Assembly (NCBI RefSeq): GCF_037325665.1
Contig: NC_090261.1
Location: 16,879,852-16,943,851, forward strand
Source: Littorina saxatilis
Taxonomy: Eukaryota > Mollusca > Gastropoda > Littorinimorpha > Littorinidae
DNA: 64,000 bases
Direction of reading: 5' to 3'
The position numbers and the translations under genes were made by a program. Shown here one piece after another: positions 12,545-22,775 of the stretch (the first letter of the stretch is position 1; each line of letters starts with the position of its first letter). Under the pieces are notes generated by a model that saw only the letters and a list, made by a program, of their open reading frames with translations, was not told the DNA's origin and did not search any database.

Positions 12545-13320
12545 CGTGCGTGTAGAGCGATTCAGACCAAACTACTGGACCGATCTTTATGAAATTTGAC
12601 ATGAAAGTTCCTGGGTATGATATCCCCATACGTTTTTTTTCATTTTTTTGATAAATGTCTTTGATGACGTCATATCCGGCTTTTCGTGAAAGTTGAGGCG
12701 GCACTGTCACGCCCTCATTTTTCAACCAAATTGGTTGAAATTTTGGTCAAGTATTGTTCGACAAAGCCCGGACTTCGGTATTGCATTTCAGCGTGGTGGC
12801 TTAAAAATTAATTAATGACTTTGGTCATTAAAAATCGGAAAATTGTAAAAAAAAAACCAAGTCTTTTATAAAACGATCCAAGTTTACGTTCATCTTATTG
12901 TCCATCATTTGCTGATTCCAAAAACATATAAATATGTTATATTTGGATTAAAAACAAGCTCTGAAAATTAAATATATAAAAATTATTATCAAAATTAAAT
13001 TGTCGAAATCAATTTAAAAACACTTTCATCTTATTCCTTGTCGGTTCCTGATTCCAAAAACATATAGATATGATATGTTTGGATTAAAAACACGCTCAGA
13101 AAGTTAAAACGAAGAGAGGTACAGAAAAGCGTGCTATCCTTCTCAGCGCAACTACTACCCCCGCTCTTCTTGTCAATTTCACTGCCTTTGCCGTGAGCGG
13201 TGGACTGACGATGCTACGAGTATAATTATGGTCTTGCTGCGTTGCATTGCGTTTAGTTTCATTCTGTGAGTTCGACAGCTACTTGACTAAATGTTGTATT
13301 TTCGCCTTACGCGACTTGTT
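12431..13320 (-). mobile_element. hairpin-ended repeat family B, copy b
   Basis: Inverted relative to copy a. It begins with the ACATTTAGTCAA hairpin, has an internal GT microsatellite, then GACGTCATATCCGGCTTTTC, and ends CGCCTTACGCGACTTGTT. It is immediately followed head to tail by copy c. Confidence 0.85.
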
Positions 13321-13396
13321 TTTATATTTAGTCAAGTTTTGACTAAATATTTTAACATCGAGGGGGAATCGAAACGAGGGTCGTGGTGTATGTGTG

Positions 13397-13428
<32 letters not shown>

Positions 13429-14193
13429 TGCGTGCGTGTAGAGCGATTCAGACCAAACTACTGGGCCGATCTTTATGAAATTTTACATGAGAGTTCCTGG
13501 GATTGATATCCCCGAACGTTTTTCTCCTTTTTTCGATAAATGTCTTTGATGACGTCATATCCGGCTTTTCGTGAAAGTTGAGGCGGCACTGTCACGCCCT
13601 CATTTTTCAACCAAATTGGTTGAAATTTTGGTCAAGTAATGTTCGACGAAGCCCGGACTTCGGTATTGCATTTCAGCGTGATGGCTTAAAAATTAATTAA
13701 TGACTTTGGTCATTAAAAATCTGAAAATTGTAAAAAAAAATAAAAAATTATAAAACGATCCAAATTTACGTTTATCTTATTCTCCATTATTTTTTTATTC
13801 CAAAAACATATAAATATGTTATATTTGAATTAAAAACAAGCTCTGAAAATTAAAAATATAAAAATTATTATCAAAATTAAATTTTCCAAATCAATTTAAA
13901 AACACTTTCATCTTATTCCTTGTCGGTTCCTGATTCCAAAAACATATAGATATGATATGTTTGGATTAAAAACACGCTCAGAAAGTTAAAACGAAGAGAG
14001 GTATAGAAAAGCGTGCTATCCTTCTCAGCGCAACTACTACCCCGCTCTTCTTGTCAATTTCACTGCCTGAACGGTGGACTGACGATGCTATGAGTATACG
14101 GTCTTGCTGAAAAATTGCATTGCGTTCAGTTTCATTCTGTGAGTTCGACAGCTACTTGACTAAATATTGTATTTTCGCCTTACGCGACTTGTT
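13321..14193 (-). mobile_element. hairpin-ended repeat family B, copy c
   Basis: Same orientation as copy b and directly adjoining it, so the two form a tandem pair. Differences between b and c (for example the microsatellite and the central AT-rich part) show they are not a very recent duplication. Confidence 0.85.
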
Positions 14194-14362
14194 TCTTTTT
14201 CTTCTTCTTCTTCTTTATATTCTCCCTCTTCGCGTCTGCAACCTGATACATCGCTCTAAGTATCGATGGCGCATTTTACAGCTTTGTTAAGAAGAACAAG
14301 TCAGGGAAGGCCAAATCGTCCGCCCGATCGCCAGGGGCGCCATATCTAGGCTTCACGATCCA

Positions 14363-14383
14363 TCTATATATATATACGACTAG

Positions 14384-14414
<31 letters not shown>

Positions 14415-14871
14415 TCGCGATGCACGGCCAAAGTTCTCGGTGGATCTTTTTCAAATTTGGACACCGTATTCAGCTACACCCCGGACACAACCTCATCGAT
14501 GAGATATTTCAACACGTGCTCTCAGCGCACAGCGCTGTGCGCGCTGAACCGATTTTTTTGTTTGTTTTTGTTTGTCGGGATCCACTACCAGTAACTCTTC
14601 CTTATCTTCTCCAGTGTTTTCAGCCGCGATTATCTCCCTTCCTCCGTGTGGCATCAATCCATATTCCCGTTACTACGTTACTATTTTTAGAAGGTCACTG
14701 CACGTTACTATTTTTAGAAGGTCTCCAGTGTTTTGCGCGTTTATCTCCTTTCCTTCGTGCGCCGGCAAAGCCGGCGTACACCCGGCAGAGCCGGGTCCCA
14801 GGCACAGCCTGGTATTCGGCTCTACTTCTTCCCGGCGAAGCCGGTACCCGGCGAAGCGGGTAATCATCTAG
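14363..14871 (+). mobile_element. non-autonomous Helitron-like element with five terminal mini-hairpins
   Basis: Starts TCTATATATATATACG after an A and ends CATCTAG before a T, matching Helitron rules (5' TC, 3' CTRR, insertion between A and T). A (CTGT)n tract follows the 5' end. Before the 3' end lie five small hairpins: 14761-14775, 14781-14795, 14798-14812, 14832-14844 and 14847-14860. Each is a G/C stem closed by a three-base loop (AAA, AGA, ACA, GAA, GAA). A canonical Helitron has one. No helicase coding. A second copy with weaker ends lies at 45881-46276. Confidence 0.82.
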
Positions 14872-15634
14872 TACCTACTATACGTCCACGTAAAATGAAT
14901 TCTTTGAAAAATGCTCGCTCTCTATGGAGAGCACCTATGGTGTTCTCTAGCAGTAAGCGTTCGCGCGAAAGGGTGTTTTGTACTGTATGTAACAGCCAGG
15001 GTGTGTCTGTGATCGGAAATTGATGGTTTACGTGAGGTGGAGTGGGTCTTTACACTTGCTTAGTACATTGACTGCGGTAGACTACCCAATGACATCATTT
15101 TCGAGTTTTTGTTTCCCACAAATTGGTTTCCAGTGCTGGCAATCCAATCTGGTTCGTCACTGATTGAATTTTGAAATTCATGAGCGTTGATGAAAAGGCC
15201 CTGTCTGTGGTATTTTTATCAAGACACGGAGAATCCATTCTGGGCTGTTAACCACGCCGGTGACCTAATTGGTTTCTTCAAGCAAAGACAGAAATAAAAC
15301 AAGTCGCATACATCGATGTCCTAGCATTCAGTCAATCCTGTCGACTTAAAATTAATGGAAGGGCGCTGGTTCTGACATTTGTCGTCGTCGCTGTTGTTGT
15401 CGGAGGAGGTCAGAGCTTTCTTCCTGTGGTTATTAATGACACCATCAGTGTGTTTTTTTGTGCCCTAACTCCGTCACACGTTAAAAGGATTTCTCTCAGG
15501 AAAAAAAGATATGAGACACAGTCAAAATACACTGCAATTAAATCCAAATTTATCTTCCTTGCTTCAAATTGGTTTACCATTTCGCAAATACATTCTTCTC
15601 TTTCGCGTGTTTCTCTCTTCTGCGTAATTTGCTT
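14872..15634. other. gene-free stretch
   Basis: AT-rich single-copy-looking DNA with short frames on both strands. None has a recognisable domain or splice context. Confidence 0.55.
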
Positions 15635-16484
15635 CTTTTTACATTTAGTCAAGTTTTGACTAAATGATTTAACGTAGAGGGGGGAATCGAGACGAGGGTC
15701 GTGGTGTATGTGTGTGTGTGTCTGTAGAGCGATTCAGAGAAAACTACTGGACCGATCTTCATGAAACTTGACATGAGAGATCCTGAGTATGATATCTCCA
15801 GACGTTTTTTTTCATTTTTTTGATAAATAGCTTTGATGACGTCATATCCGGCTTTTCGTAAAAGTTGAGGCGGCACTGTCACGCTCTCATTTTTCAACCA
15901 CTGAAATTGGTTGAAATTTTGGTCAAGTAATCTTCGACGAGGTTTTGCATTTCAGCTTGGAGGCTTAAAAATTAATTAATGAGTTTGCTCATTAAAGTTG
16001 TCATTAAAATCAATTTTTCGCAAACAGATTTAAAATTGATTGCATCGTATTCTTCATCATATTTTGAATCTAAAAATATATACATATGTCATGTTTACTC
16101 TTAAAATGTGATCACAATTAACGAAAATAGATTAATTAGTCTTACTATAAAAATTTAAGAAATCGATCCAAAAATGATTTAATCTTATTCTTTATCATTT
16201 CCTGATTCCAAAAACATATAGATATGATAGGTTGTATTCAAAACAAGCTCCGAAAGTTAACAAGAATACAGAAAAGCGCGCTTTCCTGCTTAGCACAATA
16301 CGCTACCGCGCTATTCTGGCGTGTTAATTTCACTGCGTTTTGCACGTGGAAGGTGAGCGATTTCCTTCTCGCGGGGATTGACGAAGCTGTACTGTCTTGG
16401 TGAAAAACTACAGTGCGTTCAGTTTCATTCCGTGAGTTCGACAGCTTGACTAAATGTAGTAATTTCGCCTTACGCGACTTGTTT
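15635..16484 (-). mobile_element. hairpin-ended repeat family B, copy d
   Basis: Begins with the family hairpin, has a short GT tract and GACGTCATATCCGGC near 15838, and ends CGCCTTACGCGACTTGTT. Its middle is more diverged than that of copies a-c. Confidence 0.82.
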
Positions 16485-16517
16485 TGTTTAACACAATATA
16501 TAGCCAATTTGCATTCC

Positions 16518-16672
16518 CATCGGTTTGTTTGTTTGTTTGTTTGTTTGCTTAACGCCCAGCCGACCACGAAGGGCCATATCAGGGCGGTGCTGCTTTGACA
16601 TTTAACGTGCGCAGAAGTCGCAGCACAGGCTTCATGTCTCACCCAGTCACATTATTCTGACACCGGACCAAC
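16518..16672 (-). mobile_element. truncated tRNA-type SINE (family C)
   Basis: Starts with a (GTTT)n tail, then GCTTAACGCCCAGCCGACCA, matching the 3' part of the SINEs at 27939 and 39764. It is 5'-truncated; the tRNA-like head is missing. Confidence 0.85.
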
Positions 16673-17979
16673 TAGTATTCCCATCGGTGACATGACTTCA
16701 AAACACAGACTGTGTTGAAAATTACCACATCACTCGACAGAGTTGCATTGGACCGCATGGATCATGTGAATGAGTAGCTGCAGATCGCTACCCTAACATA
16801 TCTGCAATAACAATGAAAAACGTTTGAAAACATGTTTGCTTGGATTGGCCTCAACATATTTAACTTTTCAGGATTAAAAAAAAAAAAAGGATGTTTGTGG
16901 TTCTTTGAGAACACAGAGATGGCGTAACGTTAACTTACACCAAAAAATACGGCACAACCCATACGAAACTGTTTTAAACTGTACCTTTCTTCCTACATTT
17001 TAACAGGCAATCTATCTATTATCTAGTAAATGGCTACACTATGTATTTGTACTATACTTACCTGTTATCTTTATGGGGCAATTTTGATAAAAGCACAAAA
17101 CATCTTAGTATTTCCCAAAAAAAATTCAGACGCACACAAAAACACAAACAAGGGACTTGTACAGTTTTGCGCAGATATGTAATGTGGACAGAATGTAATT
17201 TCTCCCGCAAGAATACAAAGAAAAGTTCAATAATGACCATAAGTAGGTTGACATCTTAAGAAGCGTTATTACCCGCATGCAAAAGAATTACTTGGACACG
17301 GACTTTGATGGAATAAAGAGGAATAAGAAAGTCCAATCAGCGGCGATATGGCAGTCGCATCCGTTGGTGTTCCCAAGGACTAATGTAGCCTGATTTCGAT
17401 GAGAGTGGTGACGAGCTGGACATCGTATTTATTCTGATTTTCATTCTTTTAGCCGTAATGTGTGAGGCAAAGTGGATGCGAGTATTTGTTTCGCCGCTTA
17501 TGTCTGGTGTTTTTTTCAAACGATCAAAAGACAAAACCATCTGTCAGATACGTGTGATAAAGCCGTTTACGTTAAAGCCAGTTCGATGACAAGAAAAAAA
17601 CATTTATTCCCCTACCACATCCAGAAAACAGATTGATTTTACAGGAGGTTGTGTTTATGCAGTGGAACAAACAGCATTAGACACCCCCGAAAATCAAATT
17701 CACAAAAGCAAGGTTCCCCTCGTTAAAACCGATCAAAAAATCAGAAGGGCTGAAACTGAACAAGTTGTGCATGTCAGATGAACAATAAAATGTCTATCAA
17801 ACTCAGTCAGGTTTGCCCACCTATCGTGTCTAACAGTGATACAATGACATACAAACAGATGTTAGTGTCATACTTCTCAGAAGCGCGGGTGCTGTTTTTA
17901 GCGGGTAATTAGACGAAGAACAATGTGGCTGTGCAAGACAATGTGAACTGGCACCGAGTGCAGGAGCAATGCCTTCAAA
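16673..17979. other. gene-free stretch
   Basis: AT-rich sequence with no exon, RNA gene or transposon end that I can support. Confidence 0.55.
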
Positions 17980-17981
17980 CA

Positions 17982-18026
<45 letters not shown>

Positions 18027-18133
18027 ACACGCACACACAAACACACACACACACACACACACACTCACACACGCACACACACAAATACACTACACACGCG
18101 TACATACACACACACAAACACACACACACTTAC
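17980..18133. repeat. (CA)n microsatellite with interruptions
   Basis: CA repeats interrupted by AAACAC and GCACAC units, about 150 bp. Confidence 0.95.
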
Positions 18134-18247
18134 ATGCAGACAAGGGACCATACAAGTGTTTGTTTGTGCAATCAAGCAAACGTAAAAAGTACAATAATTG
18201 CTAGAGATGGTCATAATTCAATGGTCGTGACTGTAGTTCACGCTCTT

Positions 18248-18400
18248 TTACATTAAGTCAAGTATTGACTGAAAGTTTTAACGAAGGAGGAGATCAAATG
18301 TGTCTATTAAGGTAGGCATAACGAATTGATATTGACTAAAAGTTTTCACGATGGAGGAGGACAAATTTGTCTATCTAGGTAGGCATAACGAACTGATTGA
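18248..18400 (-). repeat. degraded end fragments of repeat family B
   Basis: Shows the family's terminal hairpin in decayed form (TTAAGTCAAGTATTGACTGAA), then GTTTTAACGAAGGAGGAG, repeated again about 80 bp later as TATTGACTAAAAGTTTTCAC. The end seems to have been duplicated before decay. Confidence 0.6.
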
Positions 18401-18750
18401 TCTGCACTGTAGAAGTAAGATCAATGTTCTTTGGTTATAACTCGTTCTAATCAAAAGACATAATGGGCTGTTTTGTATTACAAAAAAGCTAGGTAGTGTA
18501 GCTCGAACACAGTGTTTTACTAAATACAGGGAAAACTTCTATAGCAAGCTTAAATGCATGCACTTTATAACAGAAATTTAACAACAAAATTTAACGTAAT
18601 GATTTGTGATCAGGACATTTTTTTTCGGTGGCGAATATGTTGAAAATGGCGAAATAAAGTAAGTTATGTTATATGCTGACATTTTCTTATCAGGAGTTGT
18701 GAGAAAGTTGATTTTGGCAAATGTCTGGTTTACTCGATTTACATCGTTAT

Positions 18751-21703
18751 TAACAGCTATTGTGTTTTCAGCGTAGCAATAGGGCCCGATATTTAGACGA
18801 GACAAGAATAATGCCGACGAGTCGAAGACGAGTCGCATTATACTTGTTCGAGTCTAAATATCGGGCCCTATTGCTACGCTGAAAACACAATAGCGTTTAT
18901 ATAGCTATTCTGACATTAAATTCTGTGTTAGAATCATGTTTTTGTCAGCGACAAGTACCAGAATGGTCCATGTCGTTGATTGCAGACGACGGTTCCCTTT
19001 CCGCATGAAGCCACGGAAATAACCGAACATTGAAAAACCCACGGACATGTATTACAGAGAAAACTCGAGATAACCGGATGCTTAGCATTACGTCAATATG
19101 TTAGGAATCATATGACGTCATGACGTATCATGCTTGCCTACGTAGATTGTATGTTCGAAAGTCTGACTTCTGTTGGGAATTCGCGTGGTGAAGACAGCAG
19201 TAAATCTGTAGATGATAAGAATGTCTCAGAAGAAACGACGAAATGTTTCAGACCGGTAACTTCATTTCAACATTGCACTATACAATGGACGTTCTATGTG
19301 ACAGGAGAGTTTGCTGATTTTGTGTTAAACATTGGAGAGATCGTCTGCTAGAATCCGAGATAGGTCGCTTCAGATTGCAGCTTCTGGAAATTTGCAAGGT
19401 TTGTTGCCTGTTAAAGAACTGGATTTTACACGTAATGTAGGGCCTATGTCATGTACAGTAAGCAACAACAAAAACACACACAAAGCAAATGGCATCGTCT
19501 GTCGACTAGTCACAGAGTGACAGAAACAAACCTGGCGAGGTATGCGTGTACTTTATACACGTGGAAGAAACCGGAACCACGCGTCTTTGTTATTGCCGAT
19601 ATCGTTTGGATATCGGCAATAATGGTCAACTTTTGTATCGTTATGCTTTGATGATCGGAAAAGGGATGTGTGAGACCATCCAATCACAGCCCCCGAATTC
19701 CCCCACGTGTCCATCAGAATAGCTATATTAACAGCTATTGTGTTTTCAGCGTAGCAATAGGGCCCGATATTTAGACGAGACAAGTATAATGCCGACGAGT
19801 CGAAGACGAGTCGCATTATACTTGTTCGAGTCTAAATATCGGACCCTATTGCTACGCTGAAAACACAATAGCGTTTATATAGCTATTCTGACATTAAATT
19901 CTGTGTTAGAATCATGTTTTTGTCAGCGACAAGTACCAGAATGGTCCATGTCGTTGATTGCAGACGACGGTTCCCTTTCCGCATGAAGCCACGGAAATAA
20001 CCGAACATTGAAAAAACCCCGGACATGTATTACGGAGACAACTCGAGATAACCGGATGCTTAGCATTACGTCAATATGTTAGGAATCATATGACGTCATG
20101 ACGTATCATGCTTGCCTACGTAGATTGTATGTTCGAAAGTCTGACTTCTGTTGGGAATTCGCGTGGTGAAGACAGCGGTAAATCTGTAGATGATAAGAGA
20201 ACAAGGATTGTCTCAGAAGAAACGACGAAATGTTTCAGACCGGTAACTTCATTTCAACATTGCACTATACAATGGACGTTCTATGTGACAGAAGAGTTTG
20301 CTGATTTTGTGTTAAACATTGGAGAGATCGTCTGCTAGAATCCGAGATAGGTCGCTTCAGATTGCAGCTTCTGGAAATTTGCAAGGTTTGTTGCCTGTTA
20401 AAGAACTGGATTTTACACGTAATGTAGGGCCTATGTCATGTACAGTAAGCAACAACAAAAACACACACAAAGCAAATGGCATCGTCTGTCGACTAGTCAC
20501 AGAGTGACAGAAACAAACCTGGCGAGGTATGCGTGTACTTTATACACGTGGAAGAAACCGGAACCACGCGTCTTTGTTATTGCCGATATCGTTTGGATAT
20601 CGGCAAAAATGGCCAACTTTTGTATCGTTATGCTTTGATGATCGGAAAAGGGATGTGTGAGACCATCCAATCACAGCCCCCGAATTCCCCCACGTGTCTA
20701 TCAGAATAGCTATATTAACAGCTATTGTGTTTTCAGCGTAGCAATAGGGCCCGATATTTAGACGAGACAAGTATAATGCCGACGAGTCGAAGACGAGTCG
20801 CATTATTCTTGTTCGAGTCTAAATATCGGACCCTATTGCTACGCTGAAAACACAATAGCGTTTATATAGCTATTCTGACATTAAATTCTGTGTTAGAATC
20901 ATGTTTTTGTCAGCGACAAGTACCAGAATGGTCCATGTCGTTGATTGCAGACGACGGTTCCCTTTCCGCATGAAGCCACGGAAATAACCGAACATTGAAA
21001 AACCCACGGACATGTATTACGGAGAAAACTCGAGATAACCGGATGCTTAGCATTACGTCAATAGGTTAGGAATCATATGACGTCATGACGTATCATGCTT
21101 GCCTACGTAGATTGTATGTTCGAAAGTCTGACTTCTGTTGGGAATTCGCGTGGTGAAGACAGCGGTAAATCTGTAGATGATAAGAGAACAAGGATTGTCT
21201 CAGAAGAAACGACGAAATGTTTCAGACCGGTAACTTCATTTCCTCATTGCACTATACAATGGACGTTCTATGTGACAGGAGAGTTTGCTGATTTTGTGTT
21301 AAACATTGGAGAGATCGTCTGCTAGAATCCGAGATAGGTCGCTTCAGATTGCAGCTTCTGGAAATTTGCAAGGTTTGTTGCCTGTTAAAGAACTGGATTT
21401 TACACGTAATGTAGGGCCCATGTCATGTACAGTAAGCAACAACAAAAACACACACAAAGCAAATGGCATCGTCTGTCGACTAGTCACAGAGGGACAGAAA
21501 CAAACCTGGCGAGGTATGCGTGTACTTTATACACGTGGAAGAAACCGGAACCACGCGTCTTTGTTATTGCCGATATCGTTTGGATATCGGCAAAAATGGC
21601 CAACTTTTGTATCGTTATGCTTTGATGATCGGAAAAGGGATGTGTGAGACCATCCAATCACAGCCCCCGAATTCCCCCACGTGTCCATCAGAATAGCTAT
21701 ATA
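18751..21703. repeat. three head-to-tail copies of a ~987 bp palindrome-headed repeat
   Basis: Units start with TTAACAGCTATTGTG at 18751, 19729 and 20716 (978, 987 and 987 bp). The 9-bp difference is one short indel in unit 1. Units are nearly identical. Each begins with a palindrome of about 140 bp: in unit 1 the outer arms are 18756-18798 and 18852-18894, with a further inner stem. After the palindrome comes ATATAGCTATTCTGA, whose exact inverse TCAGAATAGCTATAT ends every unit, so each unit also looks like an ~830 bp element with 15-bp inverted ends. Frames of 62-113 codons repeat with the unit but have no known domain. Confidence 0.93.
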
Positions 21704-22054
21704 TACAGTGCTGCAAAGCTTTGTATGGACAACTCTGTTAGTTTCTATTAATGGTCTTTAGCTTCAGCATATTAAAGAAAAGTTGTATTCCTGAATGTTG
21801 AGATATGTTCACAAATAAACTGACTCATACAACATGTAATGCGAAAAAGGGCCCCCAACAAGATATCCAAGCGTACACATTGAGCTCTCTCGCGACCAGT
21901 TGTTTGTATGTCCACTTAGGGTCAAGGGAATAAACGCAGGTCCCACACGGAGTCACACTTTCGAAGCACGCCATTGCAACACCGCCTTCGACACAGCAGG
22001 AAGACGCTTCGTTATTCCCCCTCTATCCTAAAAATCTGTTATTGATGTTAGATG
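21704..22054. other. gene-free stretch upstream of the globin repeats
   Basis: I looked here for the missing first globin exon (a short N-terminal helix A-B segment with a phase-2 donor) and did not find it. No other feature supported. Confidence 0.5.
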
Positions 22055-22440
22055 CGTGTTTCGAAACCTCTGTGACCTCCCGCATGTGCACCCTAGGTTG
22101 TTGATGTCAGAGGTTGGTCACTTTCCGTGTTTGCCTACCAGGCTGTTGAGATCACCCCTTAGTGACTTTTTGTGTCTGCTCCCCAGGTTGTTAAGGTCAT
22201 GCCTCGATGCCTTGGTGATTTGTCTTGTTTGCTCAAAAGGTTGTGGAGATCATTATATTAATACCTTGGTGTGTTTTCGTGTTTCGTCACCAGTTGTTGA
22301 AGTAAGACATTAGTGTCTTTTATCGTTTGCGCACTAGGTTATTGCGATCACACTTAATACTTCGCTTACTTTCTATGTTTGTTCATTGGGTTATAATTGT
22401 TGCGATGACTTCCCTTGTTTGCTCACTAGGTTGATTTAAT
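22055..22440 (+). repeat. degenerate ~60 bp tandem repeat in globin intron 1
   Basis: At least six decayed units of the form TTTGCTCACCAGGTTGTTGA followed by a variable 'GATCAC...CTTAGTGACTT' part. The CCAGGTTGTTGAG core strongly resembles the true acceptor-exon junction at 22771-22785 (CCAG then GTTGTTCGAG), so the array looks like old duplications of that junction. Confidence 0.7.
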
Positions 22441-22568
22441 AAAACTGTTGATTCTTTCGTGGCCAGTTTCCTGTGGTGTTTTGTGGCGTGAGAATTCGAT
22501 AGTCCTGCCTTTGTATTCGCAAGTGGACGTCCCCACAATTGTTTGGCTCACTTAATGTTGGGTACTGA

Positions 22569-22775
22569 CAGCAGACTTTGATGAGTATCCTCGTGTGTTG
22601 GCCAGCAGACTTTGATGAGTATCCTCGTGTGTTGGCCAGCAGTCTTTGATGAGTATCCTCGTGTGTTGGCCAGCAGACTTTCATGAGTATCCTCGTGTGT
22701 TGGCCAGCAGACTTTCATGAGTATCCTCGTGTGTTGGCCAGCAGACTTTGATGAGTATCCTCGTGTGTGTGCCAG
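22569..22775 (+). repeat. 34-bp minisatellite running into the globin exon acceptor
   Basis: Six units with starts near 22569, 22603, 22637, 22671, 22705 and 22739. Each contains CCTCGTGTGTTGGCCAG, a plausible 3' splice site. The last unit, with GTGTGTGTGCCAG, is the real acceptor: its AG is 22774-22775 and the exon starts at the next base. A few units differ by one base (TTTGATG or TTTCATG). Confidence 0.93.

Noticed and set aside
19130-21647. Repeated 62-113 codon frames
   Set aside because: They recur only because the ~987-bp unit is triplicated; frames overlap each other on both strands and lack domains.
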